DNA of 64,000 nt from Oncomelania hupensis (lineage: Eukaryota; Mollusca; Gastropoda; Littorinimorpha; Pomatiopsidae): assembly GCA_036898135.1 (NCBI GenBank), contig CM072516.1:64693982-64757981 (forward strand), given 5' to 3'. The notes below the pieces were generated by a model. The model was not told the origin of the DNA, did no database searches, and saw only the letters and a list, made by a program, of their open reading frames with translations. This document shows positions 11,801 through 26,730 of the stretch, piece after piece (the stretch's first letter is position 1; the number at the start of each line of letters is the position of its first letter). Made by a program: the position numbers and the translations under genes.

Positions 11801-14800
11801 AGGCACAGTCAGCATAGGGGGCAGAGCAATCTCCAATCTTCGTTTTGCGGATGATATTGATGGATTGGCTGGAGAGGAACAAGAACTTGAACAGCTTGTA
11901 CAGAGGCTTGACACCACCTCCAGAGCTTATGGAATGGAAATAAGTGCAGAGAAGACCAAAATGATGACCAACAAAACCAATGGCATCAACACGGACATCA
12001 AAGTACAAGGCCAATCCCTCAACACAGTGCACAGCTTCAAATATTTAGGAGCCATTGTGTCAGACAATGGGTCTCGACAGGAAGTCCTCTCCAGGATCGC
12101 ACAAACAACTGCTGCCCTGACAAGGTTGAAGCCCATTTGGAAAGACAGAACCATCAGTCTACATTCCAAAGTAAGACTGCTGCGCTCTCTGGTCATCTCC
12201 ATCTTCCTATATGCTTGCGAAGCATGGACCCTCACAGCAGATCTCCAACGAAGAATACAAAGCATGGAGATGAGGTGCTACAGAAGACTTCTGTGCATTT
12301 CCTATACCCAACACATCACCAACGTTGAAGTCCGACAGACCATCACACAAGCCATTGGACAACACGATGACCTGCTCACAGTGGTGAAGAAACGGAAACT
12401 CCGATGGTATGGCCACGTCACCAGATCATCAGGCCTTGCAAAGACCATTCTGCAAGGCACAGTGCAAGGAGGTAGAAGAAGGGGGAGACCGAAAAAGAGG
12501 TGGGAGGACAACATTCGAGAATGGACTGGTTTGACACTGAGCGAAGCCATGAGGGCTGCTGAGGACAGAGAAAGATGGAGTATGCTGGTTAAGCGATCAT
12601 CTGTGGTGCCCCTACGACCTTCGGGTTATGGGACAGGATAGGATAGGATAGGATAGGAATTATGCAAATAATTTTTTAAAATTACCTCTTGTTTGTATTT
12701 CTCATTCCACTGATTCCAAGCACATTGTTTTATTTGACTATTAATTTCATTTGTTTTCAAATTGAAAAATAATTTATTTGATTTGTCTGAAGATGCAGCA
12801 CTCATTGCTGTGTGGTCAACAATTTCATTTACTCATATATTTAAATGACTAGGTGTCCAAATCACTGAAATTCACAATCCACTTGTAATGATGTGATGAC
12901 ATAACATCTTTATTTCTGTTTGCAATTCCTGTCTCTCTTTACTGACCCAAGATGACAAAGCCAATAATGCTGATTTTTTAAAATCAGTTATGAAAGACAG
13001 ACTCATTAATATTGCAATTAGTTCAGCTTTAAAAATAATACAACCTTTCTGTAAAAAATATTGTCGAGATATTTTAAAATCAGGAATATTAAAAGCTGCT
13101 CCAACATTTCCGTTTTTTAAAACTGATCCATCAGTATAAATATGCAACTAATTTTAAGAATACAAATGAATATTTTTTTGTGCTGTTGTTGCCAGTAGTA
13201 ATAAAGGACTTATAAAAAAAATCTCCATAATCCAAAATTATCTGCGGAGCTAAAAGAAGCCATTGCGGATACTGGCTGCACGGAATAACGCATGATGACG
13301 TTGTGTCAATTGGTGTGGGTTGTATTAAAGAAAACATATATTCATTAATTGACATAAAACACTTATATTTTTAAATCCTTTGTTGATTTCAGTATTTTCT
13401 CCTAGCTCATCTGTTGTATAATTTACAATTGATTTTGCCCAAGTAGCATATTGAGCAGTTTGTAACCTATTTTGGTCCAGAAATCGTAGGTACCCCTGTT
13501 TCTTTATATGTTTTGGACGTTGAAGACCACATGGGTATGCACAAAGCTATTTTTAAAGACCACAAATTTGAAGTTAATTTTGAAGCTGTAAAATAAACTT
13601 CTTTTCCATAACTTAATATAGAGCTAATAGTAGCAACTGGGTGTGTGGAATGCTTAGAAAGTCATGAGTGTAAAGCCTAGGTCTGATGACAAACGTTTTG
13701 ATTGCAATCATAAGGAAAATCATGACCTGAGTCACTGATTTCGTGAGACCCAGTCATCTCAGTGAAATCAGTTCGCAGCGTGATTTGCGATGATTTTCGA
13801 TGTTTAGAACATACTCTAATTCCGACGAACTGATTGCGAGTCATTTAGCATGGGAACGAATGAAACGCGCTTGCGGAAAATGATAATGACACGACCGGCC
13901 AGCTAGGAACGTTGAGTGTGAAAAATACCTCTGAAGTAATATAAATGATGCAGTCACATGAATGTTTATGGGAAATTGTCTGAACTTAGCAAATGAATTG
14001 CTTGCGTTAATGTACAAATTCTTCGTTGCTGTTAAAACACATTTTGAGCATCAATCCTCCCATTCATATCTTGACTCGCAAACATGTACTGTCATTATGA
14101 CTGCAGTCAAAACGTTCGTCGTCAGACCTAGAAAAACTAGCAAGAGAACCAGACTGTGGTTATAACTTTTTACAATACAGCTTACCCCTGTAGTTCAATT
14201 TACTGCTATTCTCAAAAATTCTAAACACTTTTTTCTTCTTTTAATAAAATTAATTCAGAGTTTTTGTGAAAAATAATAATGTAGTTACAGAAGAGAGATA
14301 GAGAGAATGAGTTGCAGTTAAACGCCTACCATTGAGATGATAATAACATGCAATATAGGGACAGAGATTAGAGAGAGAGATCTGAAGCTAGAATTTGGAT
14401 GTAGATTGAGATTCAAAAGTACCATATTCTGATGATCTGCCATATGTTCTTTGTATGGCCCGCTGTCTGTGTGTTTTATGTATCATTGAATTTGTCGTCT
14501 GTTCGCTATAGCCCACCGTCCACCCCAGGACGACGTCAGCGCTTACTGCAAACCAAGAAGGAGGAGGAAGAGAGTCAGGTGGAGTCCAACATCAGCTTTA
14601 TATCTTTCCCTTTCGACCTCCTGACCCTATTGCCACGGAGCCAGCAAGCCGAGCTTCTCTTTTCCACCTTTGTTGTGGGCACAGGTCAGATGCAAACACC
14701 ATTGACTGAGCAAGAATTAACACTTGTAGTTTCTGCAGTCCCTTCTATCAATGTCAAGTTAATCATAGACAGTCAAGATAGCCATGACCCTGAGACACAT

Positions 14801-17800
14801 TTGGCTGAGTGGTGTACTCAAAATGCAAAACTATTGAAATATTGAATGTTAAGGAGTAAAAGTGCAGCCTGTACATGTAGTGGTTTGCAGCCTTTTGATG
14901 GCATGGATTTAAAAAAAAAAAAAATTAAAAAAAATAACTAAATAAAAAAACAACACAAAATGACCCTAAGACGCTGTGCTCCAACTCCCTTTGACGAGAG
15001 TATGATATGAGGTCTAATATGTGCATGCACACTGTTACACTCAATTCGATGTTGGTGTTTTTCTATCAATATCTAATTCAGCCCCGATGCTTGAATTCCT
15101 GATAGTTGTGTAACTCAGATTCGTTTATCCACGCAGCCTGCTCAATCAGCATACGAGTCGACGTATGAAGTTTTCCACTTTTATTCAGCACACATCAACA
15201 ACTGCATACAATCGCCTTTTCACTTTTCAACTTTTACTTCCAACTCACTATCAACAACTAATCTACCCACACAGGGCATCCATTTTATAATTTTTTCTCT
15301 CATTCGAGATGACGACAGGACGTTCTAGAAATGACGCATTACAACCAATCAGAATTAAAGATTGTCATCACTGACTTACGTCATACATATTTCTAAACAT
15401 ACCCGGAACGTTCTCTTACTTCGACTTTTATCGGGAAATTTCTATCGAGAGTAAACACGCAGATCTAGAGGATTCTCCAATAATATCGACTAACGAAAAC
15501 TATCAACGTTATACAAAGCTTCTTCTAACAACAATGCAAACTCAAATCAAAGGTAAATAAACTCCATTATTGAATACTTTGCAAAACGAAACGATTAGAT
15601 CTATCGTGCGCGTTTCAGACGTTCTACCATTCGCGTTTCAACGTAACACACACATTCCATCACCCAGACTGTAAAGATCCTGACGCTCATGTCCTAGACT
15701 GGTAAGTTTCATCTACACAAACATACCCAGCAAGCACTAGGTCCCTTCTCCCCATTCAAGGTTATCCAGGATTGTTCTCAGTTGCATAGGTGTCAGACTA
15801 TGCGCTCAAAGGCTGCAAATTTGTGCCTTGAGCAGCTTGAATTAGATCCTGTATCAACCAGCCCCTTGAGCAGCTTGAATGAGATCCTGTATCAACCAGC
15901 CCCTTGAGCAGCTTGAATGAGATCCTGTATCAACCAGCCCCTTGAGCAGCTTGAATGAGATCCTGTATCTACCAGCCCCTTGAGCAGCTTGAATGAGATC
16001 CTGTATCAACCAGCCCCTTGAGCAGCTTGAATGAGATCCTGTATCAACCAGCCCCTTGAGCAGCTTGAGTTAGATCCTGTATCAACCAGCCCCTTGAGCA
16101 GCTTGAATGAGATCCTGTATCAACCAGCCCCTTGAGCAGCTTGAATGAGATCCTGTATCAACCAGCCCCTTGAGCAGCTTGAATGAGATCCTGTATCAAC
16201 CAGCCCCTTGAGCAGCTTGAATGAGATCCTGTATCAACCAGCCCCTTGAGCAGCTCTTGAGCTGGGAAAACGCTATGTAACAATGACTAAATAACAGAAA
16301 AAAATAGCCATTGACTAACTTGTAGGCAGTTGGAAGGTGGCTAACTCATTGTGAAATATGGAGACAAAGTTCCAAGGCATGAAGAAGAATAAACTCTAGT
16401 CCACTGAAAACTGTCATAAATCACAATGCCTAACAATTTTCAATCACGAAGAAACTATTTTGTGGGATTCCTCATTGAGCTTTGCAGAAAACTTTACAAA
16501 TTTCAGGTGATTACGTGAATTTTATAGGAGATTATGCTGTTTATTTGTTGGTAAGTGCAGCAGTTTGGGCTTGTTGTGAAAGATGAGCTTGTCTTCCAGA
16601 CACGAGCAAGGAGCAGCAGGCTGGGGTGGACCCCAAAGGCTCCAATGAGTTGTTGTTCAGCCTGCTTTTTGACAAGCTCAAGGCCATCCATGACAAGGAA
16701 TACTTCCTCACTTCAGAGCTGGCTGTCAAGTTTCTTGACTACCTCTGCCAGCGGCCCAGGGACCAGAAGGCACATCCCTTCCCCTTCACCTCCACCTGCG
16801 CCGTAGCCAAGACTCCCAGTGATAAACCTCAGGAAAGCTCCGCTGAGGTGAGTCTGCTTGTTAGCTACACCGGCCTGGCCAGTACTTAGATGAGTCCAGT
16901 AAATTACATTACATTACATAATTGTTGCTTTAGGTCCAGCGGACTCTTCCGAGCCAAATCAGGACCGGACAACCCCCAATCCGCATAAAAGATCTGCCGA
17001 AACAACCCTAGTGGGAAAACTGAATGCCCTCCACCAGCCAGTCACTTTACAATAAAGACATCCCACGCAGGGGACGGCTGAGGCTTTACCCCAACTAATC
17101 GAACCCCCGTTTACAAAAACAAAATAGAATACAAACATCATTATAAAATATCAACAAAACACATACATATAAAATGCCTACATTGCTAAATAATAACATC
17201 ATAGGAAGCCCTAGTGACCCCCTGGCAGAAAGCGTCCAACATTCCCAAGCTGATCCAACAGACCTCATATACGAACAAGGAGTCTTGTCCCGGAAGAGTT
17301 TTCAAGAAAAAAGGTAGATGACTGGTGTAGCGAAGAAGACGATAGTATAGCAGATTGATAGAACAGAGCAGGAATGAGAAAGAGCAAATGAGAAGGACAG
17401 CGACAGTGGGAATTTAAAGCACTAAATTTCCAGAAAGTGGGGATACTATTTATACTGAAACCCCCGGCACCCCAACGGGGGTACTGTTGCCGCAGTGAAT
17501 TGGTCATGCCTACAAAGTCAAGACAGGTTTTCAACTGGGGCTTTCACTTTTCCCTTATAGGTTAGAACAATCTACAGTGGCAAGATTGCTCATGACCCCA
17601 AGGGGTAGTCCAGTAAATGGACAACCAAAAAAACCAACCAACAAACAGTATAACTGTAGTGATCCCAGCCCACCTTGTCCTACTTCATTGGAATTTAAAT
17701 AAAATCAAAATGATGACCAAGGATAGGAGATGGGTATTGTGCTCATGAAGCAGATCCTGAGAAAAAGGGAAGTCCTTAACGATTTTGTCCTCTATGACTA

Positions 17801-20800
17801 AAGCCGTAGATGAAAGAAGTGTTACCATTGTGCTAAAATGCCTTAGACTAGCAGCTGCATCAGCCTGCATTATCATTCAGATGTTGACTGGAGTTGGATC
17901 CCATATCCTTTCAAGAAATGCCAGATGTGTAATATAAAATAGTGGTTGTGACATCCTCTTTTCAAGCTGCAACATGCATACAATTCAGCAATAAATCACA
18001 CCACAGGTATCGGACAACCCAGCCACCCCAGATGGCAACGAAAGGCAGCATCGCCGACAGCCCTCATTAGAGCGAGTGGCAGGCAGCCTCGGTTCTGCTT
18101 CTGCTGCTGCTGGTTCTCCTGGTGCTGGGGTTGGTGCAGGATCACATTCCCCTCATGCTGCAAGCACCTCTCGCCCAACACTGGAGACTTCAGCTGCTGC
18201 TACTGCTACAAACAACAGCACAAGACCAGTGTTTGCAGGACCACACAGCCAGCCTATGTGGAAGTGTTACCTGAAGCTTGACAGCAATGAACACATGCTG
18301 CTTTCTTTCCTACCAGCATCCTACGATGACCTGCTGCTGCTCAATGAACTTCCAGAGAAAGAGCCCACTCCTGCTGGTGCTTGTGGTGCTGTGCCACTCA
18401 GTGCTGATGACAGAAAGGTAGGCTTTAGGCTAGGATTTTTTTGTCTCCTTTTTGTAAGAAGACAATTTACAGTATTTTTAATTCATGAGCTGGATATCCC
18501 TGAAAATTCTGTTTTTGGCTTTGGGCATCTGGTGTCCGTCCGTCCAGTGTTCCATCCGGCGTCCGGAGGAGACATTTGCGCACTTTTCTCTAAAAACTAA
18601 TGGGCGCATTTCTTTTAAACTTAGTATTTAGTTAGGAAATAATGAACTCTACCAGACAACACAAAATTATGCATGTTGGGTGATGTTGTCATGGCGAAGT
18701 CATAATTTGTGGTGGTTTTTTAAAATCCTATTTTCCCTCATACTACTGGAGGGATTTGGTTCAAGTTTGGTATGTACCTGTGCCTCCAAGGTAAAATCAA
18801 ACTTATGCAGATCGAGTAAGCTGTAATTTTTATAAATGAAAATTTTTATATTTTTTATCTAAGAAAAACAATTTTGTATGTAATTAGAGTGCACAGATGC
18901 CTTGAGCCTTAATTGAAACTATGGTATATTGATTGACATCATCGTGTGATGTTGTCATAAATTGTTATTTTTTAAAATCCTATTTTCTCCCAAACTACTG
19001 GAGGGATTTGGTTCAAATTTGGTATATTGTTACACTCCGTTTGATGTTGGTGTTTTCTATCAGTATTTGATTCAGCCCCGATGCTTGGATCCCTGATAGG
19101 TGTGTAACTCAGATTCGTTTATCCACACAGCCTGCTCACTCAGCAACAAGTCAAAGTCTTCGTGTGAAGTTTTCCACTTTTATTCAGCACACATCAACAT
19201 CTGCATACAATTCTCAACTCAACTTTTTACTTTCCAACTCGCTATCAACAATAACAACAACAACACTACTGTTTTGAAACAGTGCGGCACTTAAATAGTC
19301 TCTTGATACTCCCGAACACCCTGGATCAATCTCGTATGACGCAATTTAACCAATCGCTTCTAACTTCGTCATTACTGTCTTACGTCATACATCTTTCCAC
19401 ACATTCCAAGAACTTCAACATTTATCGGGAAATTTCTATCGACAGTAAACACGCAGATCCAGAGAATTCTCCAATAATATCGACTAACGAAAATTATCAA
19501 CGTTATACAAAGCCTCTCCTAACAACAATGCAAACTCAAATCAAAGGTAAATACATTCTATTATTGAATACTTTGCAAAAACGAAACGATTAGATCTATC
19601 GTGCATGCTTCAGACATACTATCCTTCGCGTTTCAACGTAACATATATATTTAGACTTTACTTGTGCCTCCAACGTAAAACCAAAATTACGCAAATCGAA
19701 TGACGTAATCATGATTACGTCGTCTTTTAATATTATTTTTGTGTATTTTTTAACATTTTCTGTTTACTTCGCACGTAATGACAAACTTTCAGAAAATCAA
19801 TAAAATAAACAGAATGTTCCGGAAATAGGATTCTATTCGCCTGTTCCGGTTAGCAAATTTCTCTCCAAAAATAAAAACGAAAGTCGCTGATTTTATTTAT
19901 TTTATTTATTTAATCGTTCTTATATAGCGCTTTTCCAGCTCAAGAGCTGCTCAAGGCGCTGGCCGATACAGGATCTAACTCAAGCCGCCCGAGACGCCCA
20001 CCCGCAGCCTTTGGGCGCATGGTCTGACGCCCGGACAACTGAGCACAATCCTGGGCAGCCAGGGATGGGGAAGAAGGACCTAGGTGCATGCTGGGTGTGT
20101 TCTTGTCACCGGCACTCATCCGTCTAGGACATGAGCGTCAGGATATTTAAAGTCCGTTATGATGGAATGTATACGGCACAGACTAGACCTCGGTTTATAC
20201 TCTCATCCGAAGGAGTAGGAAACGTGTCATTCAGAGCAAAGAAAGCACATTTCCCTCCAGGTTTGCCGAAGAGTGGTTGCCCACCTCTGTGGAAGTTAAT
20301 CCGATTTAAAGCGCATGCGCATTCTAATTCAGAATGGATGCGCATGCGCAGAGCGGCTTCTGGTATGTGTTTGTGGAAGACGAGGACAGCGACAGAGAAT
20401 GAACACCTCCAAAGGTGATGTAGACAAAAACTTGCGAAGGATTCAAAAGGACTATCCACAGAAGTTGCTAAATCTTGTGGTGGGCAACAAAGGGGAAACC
20501 TTTTGTTTTTGAACCATATATGAAACTCTACTTATTAACAAGTCCAGGCCATGTCTTTCGATGGAGCTGGAAAGAAGAGGATGATGATGATGATGTCCAT
20601 TTATAACGCGTGTCTCTATTCATTGTCGAATGCTCAGAGATCTTAAGAGTGCTTACTATAGATCCCTTCAAAACCACAGTAACCGATGAAGACACTTCAG
20701 CATGTACATAATGTAAACACAAGGTACTTTTCTTATGTAGTAGTGTTCCTGAAAATCGTGGCCTGTTCCTGAACAAAAATTTGTTTCCCTGAAACTCACA

Positions 20801-21664
20801 TTTTGGGGGTAGGTATGTCTGTAATGAGTATACAGATGTGTTGAGCCTTATTCAAAACTTATGTATATCGAGTGACGTCATCGTAGTGACGTAATTATTA
20901 GTTATTTATTTTGCACACTTTTCTCTGAAACTTGGTATTTGGTTAGTGTGTTTGTGTGTGTGTGTGTGTGTGAATGTGTGTGTGTGTGTGAGTGTGTGTG
21001 AGAGAGAGAGAGGGAGGAAAAGAGGGAGAAAGAGTGCGCGCGTGAGCAAGTGCACGCTGCACCCGTTATAGTCGAGTATTTGTATTTTCCTTATTTTATT
21101 TGTTCGAACACAAGGTTTTTTTCTAAACTCTTTTAGCCACCTGTACATAGAAGAAAAATATCAATTATAATATGACAAGTACATACAAAACATTTGTTTG
21201 CAGGTAACATTATTATTGGACAAAAAGTCATTCAGCCAAACTCCCTGCTTTCAGATTTTTCAGATTTGCATGGTATTCAGATTTGCATTGAATTCAGATT
21301 TACATTAACATATCGTAAAGGGTTGTGGCTGCATGGTCTAAGGCGGGACTAACTTGCCAGAAACCGATGGCACCAGACAGGCGTGGGATCTATCCCGCCT
21401 CTGGGCGTTATGTTTCTCCCAATATTATTTACTTGTGTGTGTGTGTGTGTGTGTGTGTGTGCTTGTGTGTATGTGAATGCCAGTACATGGGAGTGCTTAA
21501 AGCAAACTATCAGTTAGAATTTGCATTTTATAAAATAATTTATTATTATTATTATTATTATTTTTATTTTTTTATTTTATTATTATTGTTATTGTTATTA
21601 TTTTTAATATTATTATTATTATTATTATTATTATTTTTTTTTTAAATTATTATTAATATTATTA

Positions 21665-21734
<70 letters not shown>

Positions 21735-22372
21735 ATACCTGTCAAGTCTTATGCTTTTGACATAATTCTTACGGAATTTTGGCAATTTTCAAATCTTATG
21801 GCATAAGGTGAAGATCTTATGTTTTTTTTAAAAATTGTGGTGAAAAAATAATTTATATTTTATAATATAATATGCTCCCCTGCATCAATGCTGATAAGGA
21901 GAGGGTCTTCTCCATGGTCAGGAAGATCCACACTGAGGCCATGCAGGAGCAGTTTGGCCCCTGACACACTGACTGCTTTCTTGCAAGTCAAGCTCAACTC
22001 AGATTCTGGTTGTCATGATTTTGCTGTGACTGGCAGCATGATGGAGAAGGCTAGATCTTGTACAACAAAGAGCATCAATGAGTTGTATTCATGTGTGCAT
22101 AAATGTTTTATTTTACATGGATTGGTTTTCCATCTCAAAAATTAAATAAAGTGCAGTTAGGTATTGAGAAAAGTGTGTTTTTCTGATTTTGAAACAAGAC
22201 TGATTGGTTCGTTATGCATGGTGTGTGTGTGTGTGTATACAGGTGTTTAATTCTTATTCATGTTGAATGTGACAAACCATGCATTTTAACACATTTCTTA
22301 TGGTATTCTGTTCAAACTTATGGTATGGGAAGCAAAATCTTATGGTAAGAGTCCACAACAGCTTGACAGGTA

Positions 22373-22427
<55 letters not shown>

Positions 22428-24794
22428 GTTGTTGTTGTTGTTGCTCATAACAGTATGGTAAAGATATTTTTATTTCCTTTCAAGGCAAGAGATCAAGATG
22501 GGACCACACCAACTACTGCTGCAGACCTTGGCAATGAACATGAACCAATGTCCCTCACTCCAACTGTCACTGCTACCATAACTACTATGCCCTCAAATCC
22601 GTATGATGATGCAGATTCTGTCAACACCGGTCCATTCTCTGACAGCAGACGGCGAGGGTCGGCAGCCCTGTCAGGAATCGGGACAGTGTCAACCACCGTC
22701 ATCACCGTCACTGAACCTTCCCCCTGTCAGTCGCCAGAACGACTGGTTGCTCAGAGCAGGCAGGATGACGTCAAAGAATGGGTATGTTTGTATTGTCTTT
22801 GTATTCTTGTTCTTATCTATGTAGTCTTGTTGTCATCTTTGTAGTCTTTGGATCAGCTTTATAGTCTTGTTTTGGTGCTGATGTTGTGACACATGCAACA
22901 CACATCTAGGCATGCACACTAAATATTTTTCAAAGGGTGAGAAGAGCACCAGTAAAATCATTGGTTATAAGGCTTTTTATAATTAAAATTGCAAGTATTT
23001 ACCCCTTGCACATCACATTCCCACAAATCCCTCAGATTGTCAAGAAGATAATGAGACAAATCAGCAGAGAATCTCTGTCAGCTAGATTTTTGAACAGGTA
23101 TAGATGTCCTTTCCTTGATGTTGTCTAGCCAGCTCTTCCTCTGTCTGAAATGTTACTTTCTTACACAATTCCTTCACCACTTCTTTATTGGTCAATGAAC
23201 TTGAAATTGTAGATCAACACCAGCTGTCCAACCAATGTACCACAAGCCAAGGGCCCGATGGTGATCCCAGTGTATGTGTACGACTGTCATCTGAATAGTG
23301 TCACAGAGTCTCTGATCAATCGCTGGACCTTCGGCCTGCCCCCAGACATACATGAAAACATGACCTTCACTGATGACGATGCCACGCAACCTACGCCTGC
23401 CATGAGGGCCCGGCTTTCATCTTTTGACAAGTAGGTTTTGCATTTTTCACTTGATGGCTTACTGAGCATATTCGCCAGATAATTTATTCACCTGCAACAA
23501 ATGCCCGCTGAAATGGTTTCATTCGTGGGTGTGTTTTCAGGGAGGCGAGCGTGGTGGAGGAAAAGGAAGAAACTGAGTTTGTTCGTCCAAACTGGAGAGC
23601 TTCACTAGATCGCAAGTCTCTGGACTTCAGACATGGGGTTCTGGACTTCAAACAGCACTGCCACCTCATCACGGAGGCATACTTCAGCTCTTTTGTCAAT
23701 GGTATGTGACAGGACAGGGATAGGTAGAAGAATTAATCCAGTTCAAACAAGGAGTTTGGTTGGTTTTCACCTGCGGTCCTTTTATTTTCCAAAGAAGATA
23801 TAGCTTTGCAGAAGGTACGACAATGCTTTAAAAAAAAGGATGCAATGAATGAACGCATAAAGAAAGGAAGGAAAGAAGCCCTGAAACACACAATATAAAA
23901 TCCATACTTACTAATAATATCAATCCTTCATTCTGTGTTTCATTCTCACTATTCTCAAAAGTATATCAAAATTCTATATTTATCATATTTACAAAGGTTA
24001 AAAAGAGAATATAAACATTAATAGAAAATAACTAGAAACTATATAATGTGGTGAAAAAAAATCCATAAAACGATTATTTTTTTAAACGGCCACAGTGAAC
24101 ATGTTGATGCTCACTCAAACTCAAAATCCATCAACAGTGAAAAGAGACTATTATTGTCCGAATAATAAAAAAGGCAATTATATTTTTCATTACAACAACA
24201 ATAATTAGTAATAATGATACACAAAGTTATTCACCTAGAAGCAAATACTTTAAATGTATGACTTAACCTATTTGTGGAACAAAGGCTACACATTCTTTGT
24301 CAACATGAAACCATTTCAGAATGTCTTGCTTCTGAGACTTATAGCGAAGTGATTAAAACTATCTGAGAATTTGTGCCCTACTTCCAAAACTAATCACAAA
24401 ATATTCAAATTCAGAATCAGAATCAAATATATCAAATATATATATGTCTGTTTATGGTAACATATAAAAAAATAGGGTCGATGGTATAGTAGGTCAGCTT
24501 TTTTTTTTTTTTTTTTGAAAGATCTTTTCCACCTTGGGTGTGATTTTGTTTGCTTCTTTCAAATTTTTTCCAGAAGATCACCCCAAAAAGTTTAGTGTCA
24601 GGCCAAAAAGTTAGGGTCAGTCAGGATATTGTAAACAGACATTTATTTGGGGGGCCTAAGAACAATACTCATGATATCATTAGCCTATTACAGTTTTAGA
24701 TTAAAATACTGCCAAGGGAAATGACTAAGTCTATTTAAAAAAATTACCTTAGTTATACACTTCTTACTTCCCTCTTCCTCATCATTATCATTAC

Positions 24795-24868
<74 letters not shown>

Positions 24869-26657
24869 GCAATCAAGACATAATGAATAAGAAGAACAAA
24901 GGTAAATAAACTCATACATACTGACAAACACACTAACTCATAAAAACTACCGTTGATCACAGATATGTCATGATGCTCCTCCTACCTCTCTCTGTCTCCC
25001 TTTCTCTCTGCCTCTCCATCCCTCAGTCTGTATCTTTCTCTCTGTATGTTGCACGTAGAACAGAGTTGTTATCTCATCACTGAGGCCTATGTCGACGTGG
25101 TACAACTCGTGATTCTCTGACTTCTGCACTGTCTTCCTTGCCTTGTTTCCCCTAGTGTATCCTCTGTGCTATTGTGAGGATCTGTTTAACCTCCTCAGTG
25201 TCGCATTTTAGGTCTGTATGAGAGCTTGCGACACAACTACTATGTAGACCAGCACGACGTGGACGCGGCCATCAACTCTATCTGTCAGGAGACCACGCCC
25301 CTGGAAGTGGACATGACGTCCTTCCTGCTTGCTACCTGCAGTCACATGTACAAGATGGTGAGCGGCAAGAAGAAGGAGATGTTTCCGTGCAAGGAGGGAG
25401 AGTTGGCACGAAAACCCAGCGTACGCTTCCTAGAGGTCGTGGACATTCAGAGGTCAGTGGGTAACTAGTACTGTATAATTGAAATGGCAAATGGATTGTT
25501 GAATAGTCTTACGAAGAAGGGAATAGATTTTTGACTTCAATCTTTCTTATGTAGTACACTTTCAAACCTTTAAAGCTGTGTCACTTTTAAGTGTATTGAG
25601 TAGGAGCACGAGCACTGTTACCTTTATGCTGTCTCTTTGGTCAGCAATGAACCTAGGTTATGTCTAAAATCTGAACCTAGGTGATGTCTAAAATCCATTT
25701 TATCAATCTAGCCCCAGAAACATCTTAGACCTCACTCTATCTCCAGTGTGTTTCAAAAACTGCAGTAGATAATCCCACAGTGAGTTGTAGTCTTAAGTTG
25801 TTTCCTATTCTACCCTGGGTTTTTTATTATTATGTAACAAATAAATATTTATTTAGTTTTAAAAATTAATATTCTAAGCAATATTAACCAGACTTTGTAA
25901 ATACAGCGATGATGGAGAGATGCTACCAGAGGTTCTGCAGTTGCCAAGTGGCTTGGTTTCCATCCTGCCATCATTGCTTTCTGCGGGTGATTCTTGTGAG
26001 CAGTTTCCTGGGCTTCACAAAGTCATTGATGCGAGTTTCAAGGAAATTCTACACCGTTTTTTCCAGCCTGTCCCTACCATGCCTGGCTACTTCTTCTTCA
26101 GCCCAGAAGCCCAGCAGAGAACATCCAGGGTGAGCAGAGAAGGGAATTTGACATGTTTTATTTGTTCCAGCTTTAATAATATTAATAATAATAATTTATT
26201 TTGTATAGCGCAATTCAAACATAAAATGCTTCACAAAGCGCTTGATCACACGCAGCCACACACAGATACACACGCATAATAAATCTATTCTGCATTTAAA
26301 AACAAGACAACATGTAAACCTAGTAAAGGTAACAAACCAACAAATAAAAGTATAAAATCAGTCAATCAATCAATAAACTTATATAAAATAAATGAATAAT
26401 TTCACAGAAAAAATTTAAGAGAGGGACGTTAATACCAAAAGAGGCAGATCAACAATGCCTCATCTAAGATGTAAAGTGTAAATGGTGGTGAAATACAGCA
26501 GTTTTAAAAGTAGAATAATCGTTGAATAACTAAACATCGTTACAACGTGTGACAGGCCAGATGAAGAGAATAAAAGCTTGTGTAATGGCATTAATCTGGT
26601 TTAAAAAGAAAACATATTTGTGATTCACATAATAATAGTAACAACACCAATAACAAC

Positions 26658-26730
<73 letters not shown>

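Noticed and set aside
15824..16241. CRISPR-like array
   Set aside because: The units are contiguous with no unique spacers, and the host is eukaryotic. It is a minisatellite. The same holds for 57842-59441.
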